Shown piece by piece: positions 57,709-64,000 of a stretch of 64,000 bases of DNA. The DNA is from Bacteroides ovatus (GTDB taxonomy: Bacteria > Bacteroidota > Bacteroidia > Bacteroidales > Bacteroidaceae). The notes below the pieces were generated by a model. That model did not search any database, had not been told where the DNA came from, and was given only the letters and a program-made list of their open reading frames with translations. Each line of letters begins with the position of its first letter. Within the stretch, counting starts at the first letter, position 1. The stretch covers positions 3,782,001-3,846,000 of the forward strand of contig NZ_CP012938.1 in the NCBI RefSeq assembly GCF_001314995.1, in the 5' to 3' direction. The translations under genes were made by a program, and so were the position numbers.

Positions 57709-58974
57709 TTATTGAATAGTCAAATAGATGGTACTTCCATCCACTCTATGTTCACTATCTATTCCAGAATCATTCAGATAATTAACCAGATTATCCGCAA
57801 ACGTGATGCAATCCATCGGCAAGCCGTCGCTGTCCTTTGCAGGAATCTGTATCGAATCAAATATCAGACTATCGTCCACAGCACCTTGAATATGGTAGCG
57901 TCCTCCCTGGGCATTTTTTCGTACCCAATTGCGTATATGCGCCGAAAGAGTAGTACTACCGTTTATCCGACTATTCATCGTATTGATAGCATTATCTGCG
58001 AGACTAACCCGAAGAACAACCGTATTCCCCTGTTGAACTTTCCGGGCAAACTCTTTCGAGATATCTTTCAGAAAACCATCCAGAACATCTTGTGCCGCGT
58101 ATGCGCATAACTTATCCACGTCCGTCGTCCTAAAGCGGTTCGTCCAGCTTTTCCGGCTAGCCAAATCTACTCCGGTAGCCGTTTCACGAGCAGTCATAAT
58201 CAATGAGACTCTACTTCCCGAAGCTGCAGATATGTCTTTTTGTAAATCAACAATCACATAGACGTCCGCTCCCGAATTCATCAACAACTGCTTATCATTG
58301 GAATCAGCATTCTTACTTTCCCATTCGGAAGCACGCAAAGTTCCTGACTGTTTTCCCTCGGCAGCCACTGTCTTCACGCCAAGCTTAACAAATCCCTCCT
58401 TTACCGTACTTACGGCTATACGAAGATCAAAATCATTCTTCAGAATATCAGCGTATGAGCTTCGGTCATTGCTTTTATAGGGGACTACCATGATTGTCGG
58501 CAAAGCAATTTGTTGCCGGGTTTCCTCCATCGACATTTCTTCCTGGGGTCTCGTCATCAATTTGTTCCGTATCAAGTCTTTTTTAAGCGCACCTAATAAG
58601 ATTTGAGCCGTTACTGTACCATTGTATAGCTTGGAAGATTGTCGTACCGGATCTCCTACCGTTTCATAGTTCTTCACAAAGAGCATATAACGTGAACTGA
58701 AAAACTGATTCATATAGTAAGAATCTTCTTTCCCGACGAGCGGCTGTCCGTTTTCCACTCCGTCAATGCCGTTGAGAAATATAGCATTAAAGATCGACTT
58801 CAATGCCATATTATATACATCTTTCTTTTTTTCGGCTGTTCCGGAAGCGGTGATAACGGCTATGTTATCATCTGCCTTCACACAAGTTACGTCATTGGAG
58901 TATGACTCCTGTGCCATGAAATGAATAGTGTATACAACTAGCAGGTTCAAAAGCAGTATTCGTAACTTCATCAT
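57709..58974 (-). CDS. DUF6175-like exported protein (envelope operon)
   Basis: 421 residues, signal peptide ending HFMAQ. The N-terminal 150 residues fit the DUF6175 pattern as I remember it (VITASGTAEKKKDVYNMALK, FNAIFLNGIDGVENGQPLV). Residues about 155-300 look like a CsgG/TolB-like alpha/beta domain (PTIMVVPYKSNDRSSYADIL, VYVIVDLQKDI). Its start overlaps the stop of the CsgG/FlgT-like gene by 4 bp (ATGA). Function unknown; the coupling points to a physical partner of that protein. Confidence 0.65.
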   Translation of the reverse strand: MMKLRILLLNLLVVYTIHFMAQESYSNDVTCVKADDNIAVITASGTAEKKKDVYNMALKSIFNAIFLNGIDGVENGQPLVGKEDSYYMNQFFSSRYMLFVKNYETVGDPVRQSSKLYNGTVTAQILLGALKKDLIRNKLMTRPQEEMSMEETRQQIALPTIMVVPYKSNDRSSYADILKNDFDLRIAVSTVKEGFVKLGVKTVAAEGKQSGTLRASEWESKNADSNDKQLLMNSGADVYVIVDLQKDISAASGSRVSLIMTARETATGVDLASRKSWTNRFRTTDVDKLCAYAAQDVLDGFLKDISKEFARKVQQGNTVVLRVSLADNAINTMNSRINGSTTLSAHIRNWVRKNAQGGRYHIQGAVDDSLIFDSIQIPAKDSDGLPMDCITFADNLVNYLNDSGIDSEHRVDGSTIYLTIQ

Positions 58975-59840
58975 AGTCCAAGTCCGCCTAAAAAGGTATT
59001 TTTTCGAGAAAGAATAATCAATTTCTTTTCTTCTTTCGATGCTTTCATTATCTCCTCACCGCCTTTGCTCACGGTACATAAAGAACGCGTTCCGCTCAAT
59101 ACTTCTTTCACATTCAAGCGTCCGACTTCTTTCAATGACAGTTCTCCGGCAATATCCATCTCTATGTAAACGATAAATTTCTGGCCTTTTTGTACCCCTC
59201 TCTTAGTTCCAAGATCGATATATACAGTTTGTGCTTTATCTTTTTTGGTACTCTCAATCTGTACAATCGTTCCTTTCATTTTGAAATACTCGTCAACAAA
59301 ATCGTCCATGCTTATTACTACATAATCCAAAGTCTTAATGATTGCTTCATCAGGAGTATCGCCAATATTCCCGGTCAGCCCCTCGTGAGTGAATGTCTGG
59401 GTTCCTTTGAGTGTACCGTTAGAAGGGTCTACTATTTTCAACGTGTAAGAAACACTCCCCTGATAATAGGTCTTCCCTTTACTATCTGTTTTTTTAACTC
59501 CCTGCATACTGGTAATATTTCCCTGAATAAGATATTGGGCGCCTAACGTCGTCATGACCTCGCTTCTGCAAACGGCATCTCCCATAGCAGAAGCCTCTTG
59601 GCGTCTTTTCGCTTCAGTCTTCAATGCTTCATTAGAATCAACATCAATAAGTTCTACACGATCCATCTTCTGGATACCTTCTATTACTTTATTACGCAAT
59701 GCTTCCGCCAAAATATTACTGATAGTACCAGGACGAGAGAAATAATCAATATAGACTCTTTCTTTACCGTTTTCATCGGTTTGTGCATAGCCTAACATTG
59801 GAATTAGGCAAATAGAGAACAATAGTAAAATCTTCTTCAT
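58971..59840 (-). CDS. CsgG/FlgT-like exported protein (first gene of envelope operon)
   Basis: 289 residues, signal peptide MKKILLLFSICLIPMLGYAQ. The N-terminal ~175 residues have the CsgG/FlgT middle-domain pattern: RVYIDYFSRPGTISNILAEA, LRNKVIEGIQKMDRVELIDV, GAQYLIQGNITSM, then DGT-like turn and a long helix. The C-terminal ~90 residues resemble the SH3-like FlgT C-terminal domain (VYIDLGTKRGVQKGQKFIVY, GTRSLCTVSKGGEEI). FlgT builds the H-ring of the Vibrio flagellar motor; Bacteroides has no flagella. A -7 box and a palindrome lie upstream, with a ~120-nt leader. Fold assignment is moderately sure, function unknown. Confidence 0.68.
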   Translation of the reverse strand: MKKILLLFSICLIPMLGYAQTDENGKERVYIDYFSRPGTISNILAEALRNKVIEGIQKMDRVELIDVDSNEALKTEAKRRQEASAMGDAVCRSEVMTTLGAQYLIQGNITSMQGVKKTDSKGKTYYQGSVSYTLKIVDPSNGTLKGTQTFTHEGLTGNIGDTPDEAIIKTLDYVVISMDDFVDEYFKMKGTIVQIESTKKDKAQTVYIDLGTKRGVQKGQKFIVYIEMDIAGELSLKEVGRLNVKEVLSGTRSLCTVSKGGEEIMKASKEEKKLIILSRKNTFLGGLGL

Positions 59841-59970
59841 GTCTGTTTATTATTTATTATTAATGCTATGTTTGTTTTTTAGTGCAATATTTCGCTCTTT
59901 TAATACAATATAGAATGTTCTTTTTTCAATAATGATTTACTGTTATGAATGATTGTGTTTTCTCTGACTG

Positions 59971-59978
59971 CAAAGTTA
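59971..59978 (-). promoter_or_regulatory. Promoter -7 box of envelope operon
   Basis: Minus strand TAACTTTG, fitting TAnnTTTG, with a leader of about 125 nt before the first gene. Confidence 0.6.
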
Positions 59979-59991
59979 AGCACACATTAAG

Positions 59992-60006
59992 GTGTATTGT
60001 ATACAC
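59992..60006. promoter_or_regulatory. Palindromic operator candidate in envelope operon promoter
   Basis: GTGTAT-TGT-ATACAC, a perfect 6-bp inverted repeat, at the -33 position of the promoter above. Such a site suits repression by a dimer, possibly the divergent XRE protein. Confidence 0.5.
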
Positions 60007-60191
60007 AATATTTACTACAACCATCCGTTAAACGAATAGTTATCTCCAAATATCAATGAGAAAAGGGAAAAGAGTGGTATGTTCAATAAAACGAGGTCGT
60101 TTTCCCGTCTCCAAGCTATTTGCACCATCGCATTTTCCACAGTTCTCTCGAATAAGTATAAAATAGCATTTGTTATATCCACTAAAATTGT

Positions 60192-60199
60192 TACATTTG
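60192..60199 (+). promoter_or_regulatory. Promoter of XRE regulator (-7 box; -33 TTG at 60170)
   Basis: TACATTTG at 60192 with TTG at 60170-60172, a 19-bp spacer. Confidence 0.6.
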
Positions 60200-60233
60200 T
60201 CCAATAATAAATTGCTTCCCAATAACAAGATAC

Positions 60234-60629
60234 ATGGAAACAGATTTAAAGAAGATAGTAGGACATCGGCTGCAAATGCTTCGTATGGAAAAGAATCTTA
60301 CACAAGAACAAATGGGAGAAAAGTTGAACTTATCAACAAGTGCCTATTGTAAGATTGAATATGGTGAAACTGACCTCACGTTAACCAGGCTGAATAAAAT
60401 AGCAGAGGTACTAAATATGTCTGCATTAGAACTATTTAATAAAATAGACGGGAATGTGTATGTCAATAATTCCGGTACTATCGGAACTAATATTGGAGTC
60501 GCTAAAGACTGTAGTAGCGTGCATATCGAAGCGGCAGATGATCTTCGTGAGCTAATAAAAGCAAACAGTCGGCTCCTTGACATGTTATATAAACGTATAG
60601 AGCTTTTAGAAAATAAAGTGCTCTTATAG
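60234..60629 (+). CDS. XRE-family helix-turn-helix regulator
   Basis: 131 residues. Residues about 8-64 are a Cro/C1-type helix-turn-helix (RLQMLRMEKNLTQEQMGEKL, STSAYCKIEYGETDLTLTRL). The middle stretch VYVNNSGTIGTNIGV is beta-like and the last ~35 residues (DDLRELIKANSRLLDMLYKR) form a probable coiled coil for dimerisation. It is divergent from the seven-gene envelope operon and may control it through the palindrome at 59992; that is inference. A bidirectional terminator follows. Confidence 0.85.
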   Translation: METDLKKIVGHRLQMLRMEKNLTQEQMGEKLNLSTSAYCKIEYGETDLTLTRLNKIAEVLNMSALELFNKIDGNVYVNNSGTIGTNIGVAKDCSSVHIEAADDLRELIKANSRLLDMLYKRIELLENKVLL

Positions 60630-60746
60630 TGATTATACGCCTAGAGAAATCTCATCAAGGTTTAAAATAGCAGAACATACCGGTCATCGAGTTCGAACAG
60701 ATAAAGGTGCTCATAAACGTTCTGCATTGAATATATACGAAAAAAA

Positions 60747-60784
60747 GGCTGCAACTTCGTAAAAGATTGCAGCCCGTTTTTTTA
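60747..60784. terminator. Bidirectional terminator
   Basis: GGCTGCAA at 60747-60754 and TTGCAGCC at 60767-60774 form an 8-bp stem. T residues follow on the plus side (60777-60783) and A residues precede it (60741-60746), so it can end both the XRE transcript and the convergent decarboxylase transcript. Confidence 0.85.
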
Positions 60785-60821
60785 TTGGGTAACCTCTATA
60801 CCCTAACTCTTATAAGAAGTC

Positions 60822-62606
60822 TCACGCAAAGATATCGCTCCGCAGAATATAACCGATAACATCTCCCTTACGTACGGTAGCGCCTTGTTGTGCACATATT
60901 TCCACCACACGTCCGGTAAATCCAGTCAGAATCTTTTCATATTCTCCCCATGGAGTAGAAAGATAACAAAAGACTTCGTCATGCTGATATTTACGTCCGA
61001 TGAAAGGAGCAATGGATGGACCCTCTACGGAAACTTCCCAAAGTACCTGCCCGTTATCAGGAGCAATGACCGGGTCTGCCTTGGCGCGTTTCAACTTCTT
61101 GATATCTTCCTCGGAATAACCACTCTTTGCCATAGATGCATCCTTAGCATGTTGTAATTCATCCTCAAAACGTTTCTTGGCAACACCCGACTTATAATCG
61201 CGATACTGACGATCGTGCATAGCCAGTTCAAAAAGTTCTTCGTCATCCTCTCCATACTCCCAACCATTCTCATCCATTTCCTTGCGATAATCATCCAAAG
61301 CATCCGGATAATTCAACTGCGGATCAGTATCGACAAACTCATATCCTTTAGACTTCGCCAATTCTATAATCTCCGGAGCAAGCGTACCCGGCAGACGTCC
61401 ACTCTTACCCAGAATCATATCCCAAGTATGGTTATCTATCATTGTCCAACGTTCTTCCCCTTTTACCTGCTGCATAAGATTCATTAATGCAACATTTTTC
61501 ACATACTGGCTGAAAGGAGTCACCAAAGGAGGATAACCCAACTTAGGCCACACATATTCCACTTCGTCGAAAAGCATTACCAGCAAATCGTCAAGACTAA
61601 GTTCTGGTTCGTTCTTACTCTTTAATATCATATTGATACCGGAATGCACTCCTTTCAAGTCTGCCATCATGGAACCCATCATACCACCCGGCAAACCACA
61701 TTTCAATAAAAGCGAAGACATATATTTGTTGGTAGGATCCATGAAGTAACCCAGAAAGTCATCAATGAATTCCTGCGTCATCGCACGAGCCTTCATATAT
61801 GCTTTCATATTAATATCCGGAACCTGAAAACCTAAATCTTTCAACATTGCCTGTACCGAGATTACGTCCGGATGCACTTTGCCCCAAGACATCGGCTCCA
61901 TAGCTACATCAATGATATCCGCACCATTCTCGCAAACCTCAAGGATAGAAGCCATAGACAATCCCGGCCCACTATGACCATGATATTGAATCAATATATC
62001 CGGATGTTTCTCCTTGATAGTCCTGACCAATTGCCCCAACATACCCGGGCGACCGATACCTGCCATGTCTTTCAAACAAATTTCAGGTGCACCGGCCTCA
62101 ATCAGCTGATCGGCAATTCGGGCATAATACTCAACGGTATGCACCGGAGAATACGTGATACAAAGAGTTGCCTGCGGAATCATACCTGCTTCCAAAGCAT
62201 ATTTAATAGAAGGAATGATGTTTCTCGTCTCATTCAGTCCACAGAAGATACGGGTGATATCCACTCCTTGCGCATGCTTGACTTTATACATCAGTTTACG
62301 CACATCTGCCGGAACCGGGTACATGCGCAACGCATTCAATCCGCGATCGAGCATATGCGTTTGAATACCCGCTTCTTTAAAAGGCGCAGTAAAAGCACGG
62401 ACGGCTTTATTAGGATTTTCGCCGTACAACAGATTCACTTGCTCAAAAGCACCGCCATTCGTTTCAACTCTGGCAAAACAGCCCATCTCAATAATCAAAG
62501 GAGCGATACGGACAAGCTGATCAACCCGAGGTTGATATTTACCGGAAGATTGCCACATGTCCCGATAAACAAGACTGAATTTAATTTCCTTTTTCATCAT
62601 AGCCAA
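60822..62606 (-). CDS. Oxaloacetate decarboxylase alpha / pyruvate carboxylase subunit B-like carboxyltransferase with atypical biotinyl-like domain
   Basis: 594 residues. Carboxyltransferase TIM barrel about 5-300 with the metal ligands D16 in VYRDMWQSS, H209 and H211 in YHGHSGPG and K179 in CLKDMAG, followed by the helical PYC_OADA-type domain about 300-470. The C-terminal ~75 residues look like a biotinyl barrel-sandwich (VIAPDNGQVLWEVSVEG, GRVVEICAQQGATVRKGDVI), but the usual (A/V)MKM turn is replaced by STPWGEYEKI, so the biotinylated lysine is absent. It could use a separate biotin carrier protein, or work without biotin. It is transcribed alone from its own promoter. Confidence 0.85.
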   Translation of the reverse strand: MAMMKKEIKFSLVYRDMWQSSGKYQPRVDQLVRIAPLIIEMGCFARVETNGGAFEQVNLLYGENPNKAVRAFTAPFKEAGIQTHMLDRGLNALRMYPVPADVRKLMYKVKHAQGVDITRIFCGLNETRNIIPSIKYALEAGMIPQATLCITYSPVHTVEYYARIADQLIEAGAPEICLKDMAGIGRPGMLGQLVRTIKEKHPDILIQYHGHSGPGLSMASILEVCENGADIIDVAMEPMSWGKVHPDVISVQAMLKDLGFQVPDINMKAYMKARAMTQEFIDDFLGYFMDPTNKYMSSLLLKCGLPGGMMGSMMADLKGVHSGINMILKSKNEPELSLDDLLVMLFDEVEYVWPKLGYPPLVTPFSQYVKNVALMNLMQQVKGEERWTMIDNHTWDMILGKSGRLPGTLAPEIIELAKSKGYEFVDTDPQLNYPDALDDYRKEMDENGWEYGEDDEELFELAMHDRQYRDYKSGVAKKRFEDELQHAKDASMAKSGYSEEDIKKLKRAKADPVIAPDNGQVLWEVSVEGPSIAPFIGRKYQHDEVFCYLSTPWGEYEKILTGFTGRVVEICAQQGATVRKGDVIGYILRSDIFA

Positions 62607-62643
62607 TAATAAGTGATTTTTTCTTCGGTTAACTTCACATATA

Positions 62644-62651
62644 CAAATATA
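62644..62651 (-). promoter_or_regulatory. Promoter -7 box of carboxyltransferase gene
   Basis: Minus strand TATATTTG, 38 bp before the start codon. Confidence 0.6.
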
Positions 62652-62829
62652 ACGGATTATTTTGACATATAGTCAACAAAACGCCTTAATAAGCCTATTT
62701 AAAAAGATGTTTTATATCATAATGACAGAATAAAGCTATACTATGCATGTAACTATCATAAATAACAAATCAAATTGTTTTAATGTTCGCATTTATTCTT
62801 TTAAGAAATGCTTTACTGACATATATACA

Positions 62830-62876
62830 ATAAAAGATGCACAGATCACCGATCATAAATCGATTCTCTGTGCATC
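62830..62876 (-). terminator. Terminator of HU-like gene
   Basis: GATGCACAGA at 62836-62845 and its exact complement at 62867-62876, inner CGAT/ATCG pairs, then UUUUAUU on the minus strand. Confidence 0.75.
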
Positions 62877-62936
62877 ACTACTACTCTAAAGCCACTTTTA
62901 AGACAAAACTAACTAAATTATGCAGCCGGATCCGGT
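62836..62936 (-). repeat. Copy 2 of the ~95-bp 3'-end module (HU-like gene end)
   Basis: Matches 51137-51232, including the hairpin arms, CTACTACTCTAAA and the final codons of the HU-like gene. Confidence 0.65.
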
Positions 62937-63415
62937 GCTTCCCCGTTATCTCCCTTACCATCATCGCCGGAATCAGGATTGCCACCATTATTACCACCGT
63001 TACTACTTCCATCCGTATAATCCGTTTCAATCTCCACACGACGGGTGATACTCATATCTTCCAACGTATCCTTAAAGATTTTTCCCGGATAAAAAATAAT
63101 CTTTCTTTGAACGATTGACTTGGACGAAACATCTTTCTCATCATCCGCACTCTTGGCACGGATAGTAGGACTGAAAATACCGAATTCACCCAACTGAACA
63201 CTCTTTCCGTCGTCAATATCTTCAGCCATCTTATCTACCAGACCACTGACCACCAAATCCACCACCTTACGATGGACACCACAAAGCTGACTCACCTTGC
63301 GACACATCTTTGCAAAATTCACCTTACCGGAACGAACCGATTTTGCTACATACTTTTCGTTTTTGTCCTTGTCAAAACCGAACACACGTTTTGTTACTAC
63401 ATACTGTAAAGCCAT
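62918..63415 (-). CDS. HU-like DNA-binding protein with acidic Gly/Asp tail
   Basis: 165 residues. Residues about 1-120 follow the Bacteroidales HU-related pattern (VNFAKMCRKVSQLCGVHRKV, GKSVQLGEFGIFSPTIRAKS), longer than classical HU (~90). The last ~35 residues are a low-complexity tail of Gly, Asn, Asp and Pro ending DPAA. Such proteins bend or coat DNA; paralogues are usually present in many copies. It has its own promoter at 63487 and a terminator sharing a module with that of the envelope operon. Confidence 0.83.
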   Translation of the reverse strand: MALQYVVTKRVFGFDKDKNEKYVAKSVRSGKVNFAKMCRKVSQLCGVHRKVVDLVVSGLVDKMAEDIDDGKSVQLGEFGIFSPTIRAKSADDEKDVSSKSIVQRKIIFYPGKIFKDTLEDMSITRRVEIETDYTDGSSNGGNNGGNPDSGDDGKGDNGEAPDPAA

Positions 63416-63486
63416 AATTATTAAAGTTTAAATGGTTAAAAAAATAAAGGTTTACTGTTGCCATTCGTTTTGTTTGAATGACTCTG

Positions 63487-63494
63487 CAAAGATA
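63487..63494 (-). promoter_or_regulatory. Promoter -7 box of HU-like gene
   Basis: Minus strand TATCTTTG, about 72 bp before the start codon. Confidence 0.55.
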
Positions 63495-63611
63495 TAACAA
63501 GGCACAAACCGTCCAGTCCCCTTTTGTCTCCTTTACGTCTCCTTTTAATAACAAGAGCTTTACAATTACTTAAATATAAATCACTATTACAAAGCGTATT
63601 ATATGAATTAA

Positions 63612-64000
63612 TTATTTTTTCTGCAAATCAGCGTTCAACAAGATACTGAACCCACCAACAAACGGTACTCCTGTATCAGTCCGCATCTGCGGAACAGATT
63701 CGTCCGCCTGACGTCCTTTTTCAGGGCGTCCAAAAACGTATGACAGAATATGCATAACTTCAGAATGAGAAGCATCATGTTTCATATAGCCATTACTCAT
63801 TATCCGGAATCCACATTTAGAGTTACTACGTTCAATCCAACGGGTTGCCTTCATTCCGGTTACGTCCGTACTTCCTGCCTCCCCTCCCCAAACGCCAAGT
63901 ATTGGGGCTGCTTTTTTATTAGGATAGGCATCGTAAGGGCCAAGACCTAACCAATGCAGCTCTTTAAGCTCTGGGACTGTTTTAATTGTCATTCCAACTA
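63612..64000 (-). CDS. GH2 beta-galactosidase, C-terminal part only (cut by right edge)
   Basis: The frame is open through the right edge, so the ATG at 63992 is internal. The visible ~129 residues match domain 5 (Bgal small-chain type) of LacZ-like GH2 enzymes: LHWLGLGPYDAYPNKK compares with WLGLGPQENYPDR of E. coli LacZ, and FVGGFSILLNADLQ is near the end. The catalytic barrel lies outside the window. This LacZ-type architecture differs from the GH2 of the xyloglucan locus. Its own gene neighbourhood is not visible, so the substrate is open. Confidence 0.85.
   Translation of the reverse strand, partial: VGMTIKTVPELKELHWLGLGPYDAYPNKKAAPILGVWGGEAGSTDVTGMKATRWIERSNSKCGFRIMSNGYMKHDASHSEVMHILSYVFGRPEKGRQADESVPQMRTDTGVPFVGGFSILLNADLQKK

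Larger units (their letters stand above)
59841..60233. other. 393-bp divergent intergenic region
   Basis: Holds the promoters of the envelope operon (minus) and of the XRE regulator (plus), the 59992-60006 palindrome and an AT-rich leader at 59841-59963. I see no gene. Confidence 0.7.
62607..62917. other. 311-bp intergenic region
   Basis: Contains the decarboxylase promoter box (62644-62651) and the HU-gene terminator (62830-62876). The AT-rich 62660-62829 shows nothing else I can support. Confidence 0.65.

Noticed and set aside
58971..59840. A true curli secretion system
   Set aside because: There is CsgG-like fold similarity only; no CsgA/B-like amyloid repeats or CsgE/F genes are nearby, and the C-terminal domain looks like FlgT instead.
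60040..60228. 62-codon minus-strand frame in the divergent promoter region
   Set aside because: It covers the XRE promoter boxes and has no recognisable protein features.
60610..60765. Short plus-strand open frame after the XRE gene (ends GAHKRSALNIYEKKAATS)
   Set aside because: No start codon of its own, runs into the terminator stem, and I recognise no family. A frameshifted extension of the XRE gene cannot be excluded but is unsupported.

Overview
The window is a Bacteroides chromosome segment, most like the B. ovatus/xylanisolvens group. Evidence: two SusC/SusD-type polysaccharide utilisation loci (PULs) each with a hybrid two-component regulator; lipoprotein signals typical of Bacteroidales; a Bacteroides TAnnTTTG (-7) promoter box upstream of nearly every transcription unit; a fumarate reductase of the three-subunit anaerobic type; and Mfa-type fimbrial genes. 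No rRNA, tRNA, CRISPR array or complete insertion sequence was found.

1-25,900 is a complete-looking xyloglucan utilisation locus in the gene order I know from the B. ovatus XyGUL: GH3 (cut by the left edge), GH2, GH31, HTCS sensor-regulator, GH9, surface glycan-binding lipoprotein, SusD, SusC, GH5 (all minus strand), then two GH43 genes with their own promoters and a divergent GH3. Surface GH5/GH9 enzymes would cut the polymer, SusC/D and the binding protein capture and import oligosaccharides, and GH31, GH2, GH3 and GH43 enzymes would strip xylose, galactose, glucose and arabinose inside the periplasm.

26,000-40,400 holds a truncated RhuM-like gene, a second PUL (GH30, GH43, DUF3823-type binding lipoprotein, SusD, SusC, divergent HTCS) of unassigned substrate, and a separately promoted GH18 gene. 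Both PULs carry a terminator-like RNA hairpin between the binding-protein gene and the next enzyme gene.

40,600-46,700 is fumarate reductase frdCAB flanked by two paralogous AraC-type regulators that share an N-terminal four-cysteine pattern; the 646-bp spacer after frdB holds four 22-bp tandem repeats. 46,900-50,300 is a fimbrial operon (DUF3575, DUF5119, fimbrillin). 50,300-51,050 is a small graveyard (Gfo/Idh and AraC remnants) with an orphan MNT-type nucleotidyltransferase.

51,130-59,980 is the most unusual part: one seven-gene operon of exported proteins combining a CsgG/FlgT-like protein, a DUF6175-like protein, three LPP20-like proteins (one a lipoprotein), a transglutaminase-fold protein and a polytopic membrane protein. 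I know of no described function. A divergent XRE regulator lies upstream and a perfect palindrome sits in the operon promoter. 60,800-64,000 holds a carboxyltransferase-type decarboxylase whose biotinyl-like domain lacks the biotin lysine, an HU-like protein with an acidic tail, and the end of a GH2 beta-galactosidase cut by the right edge.
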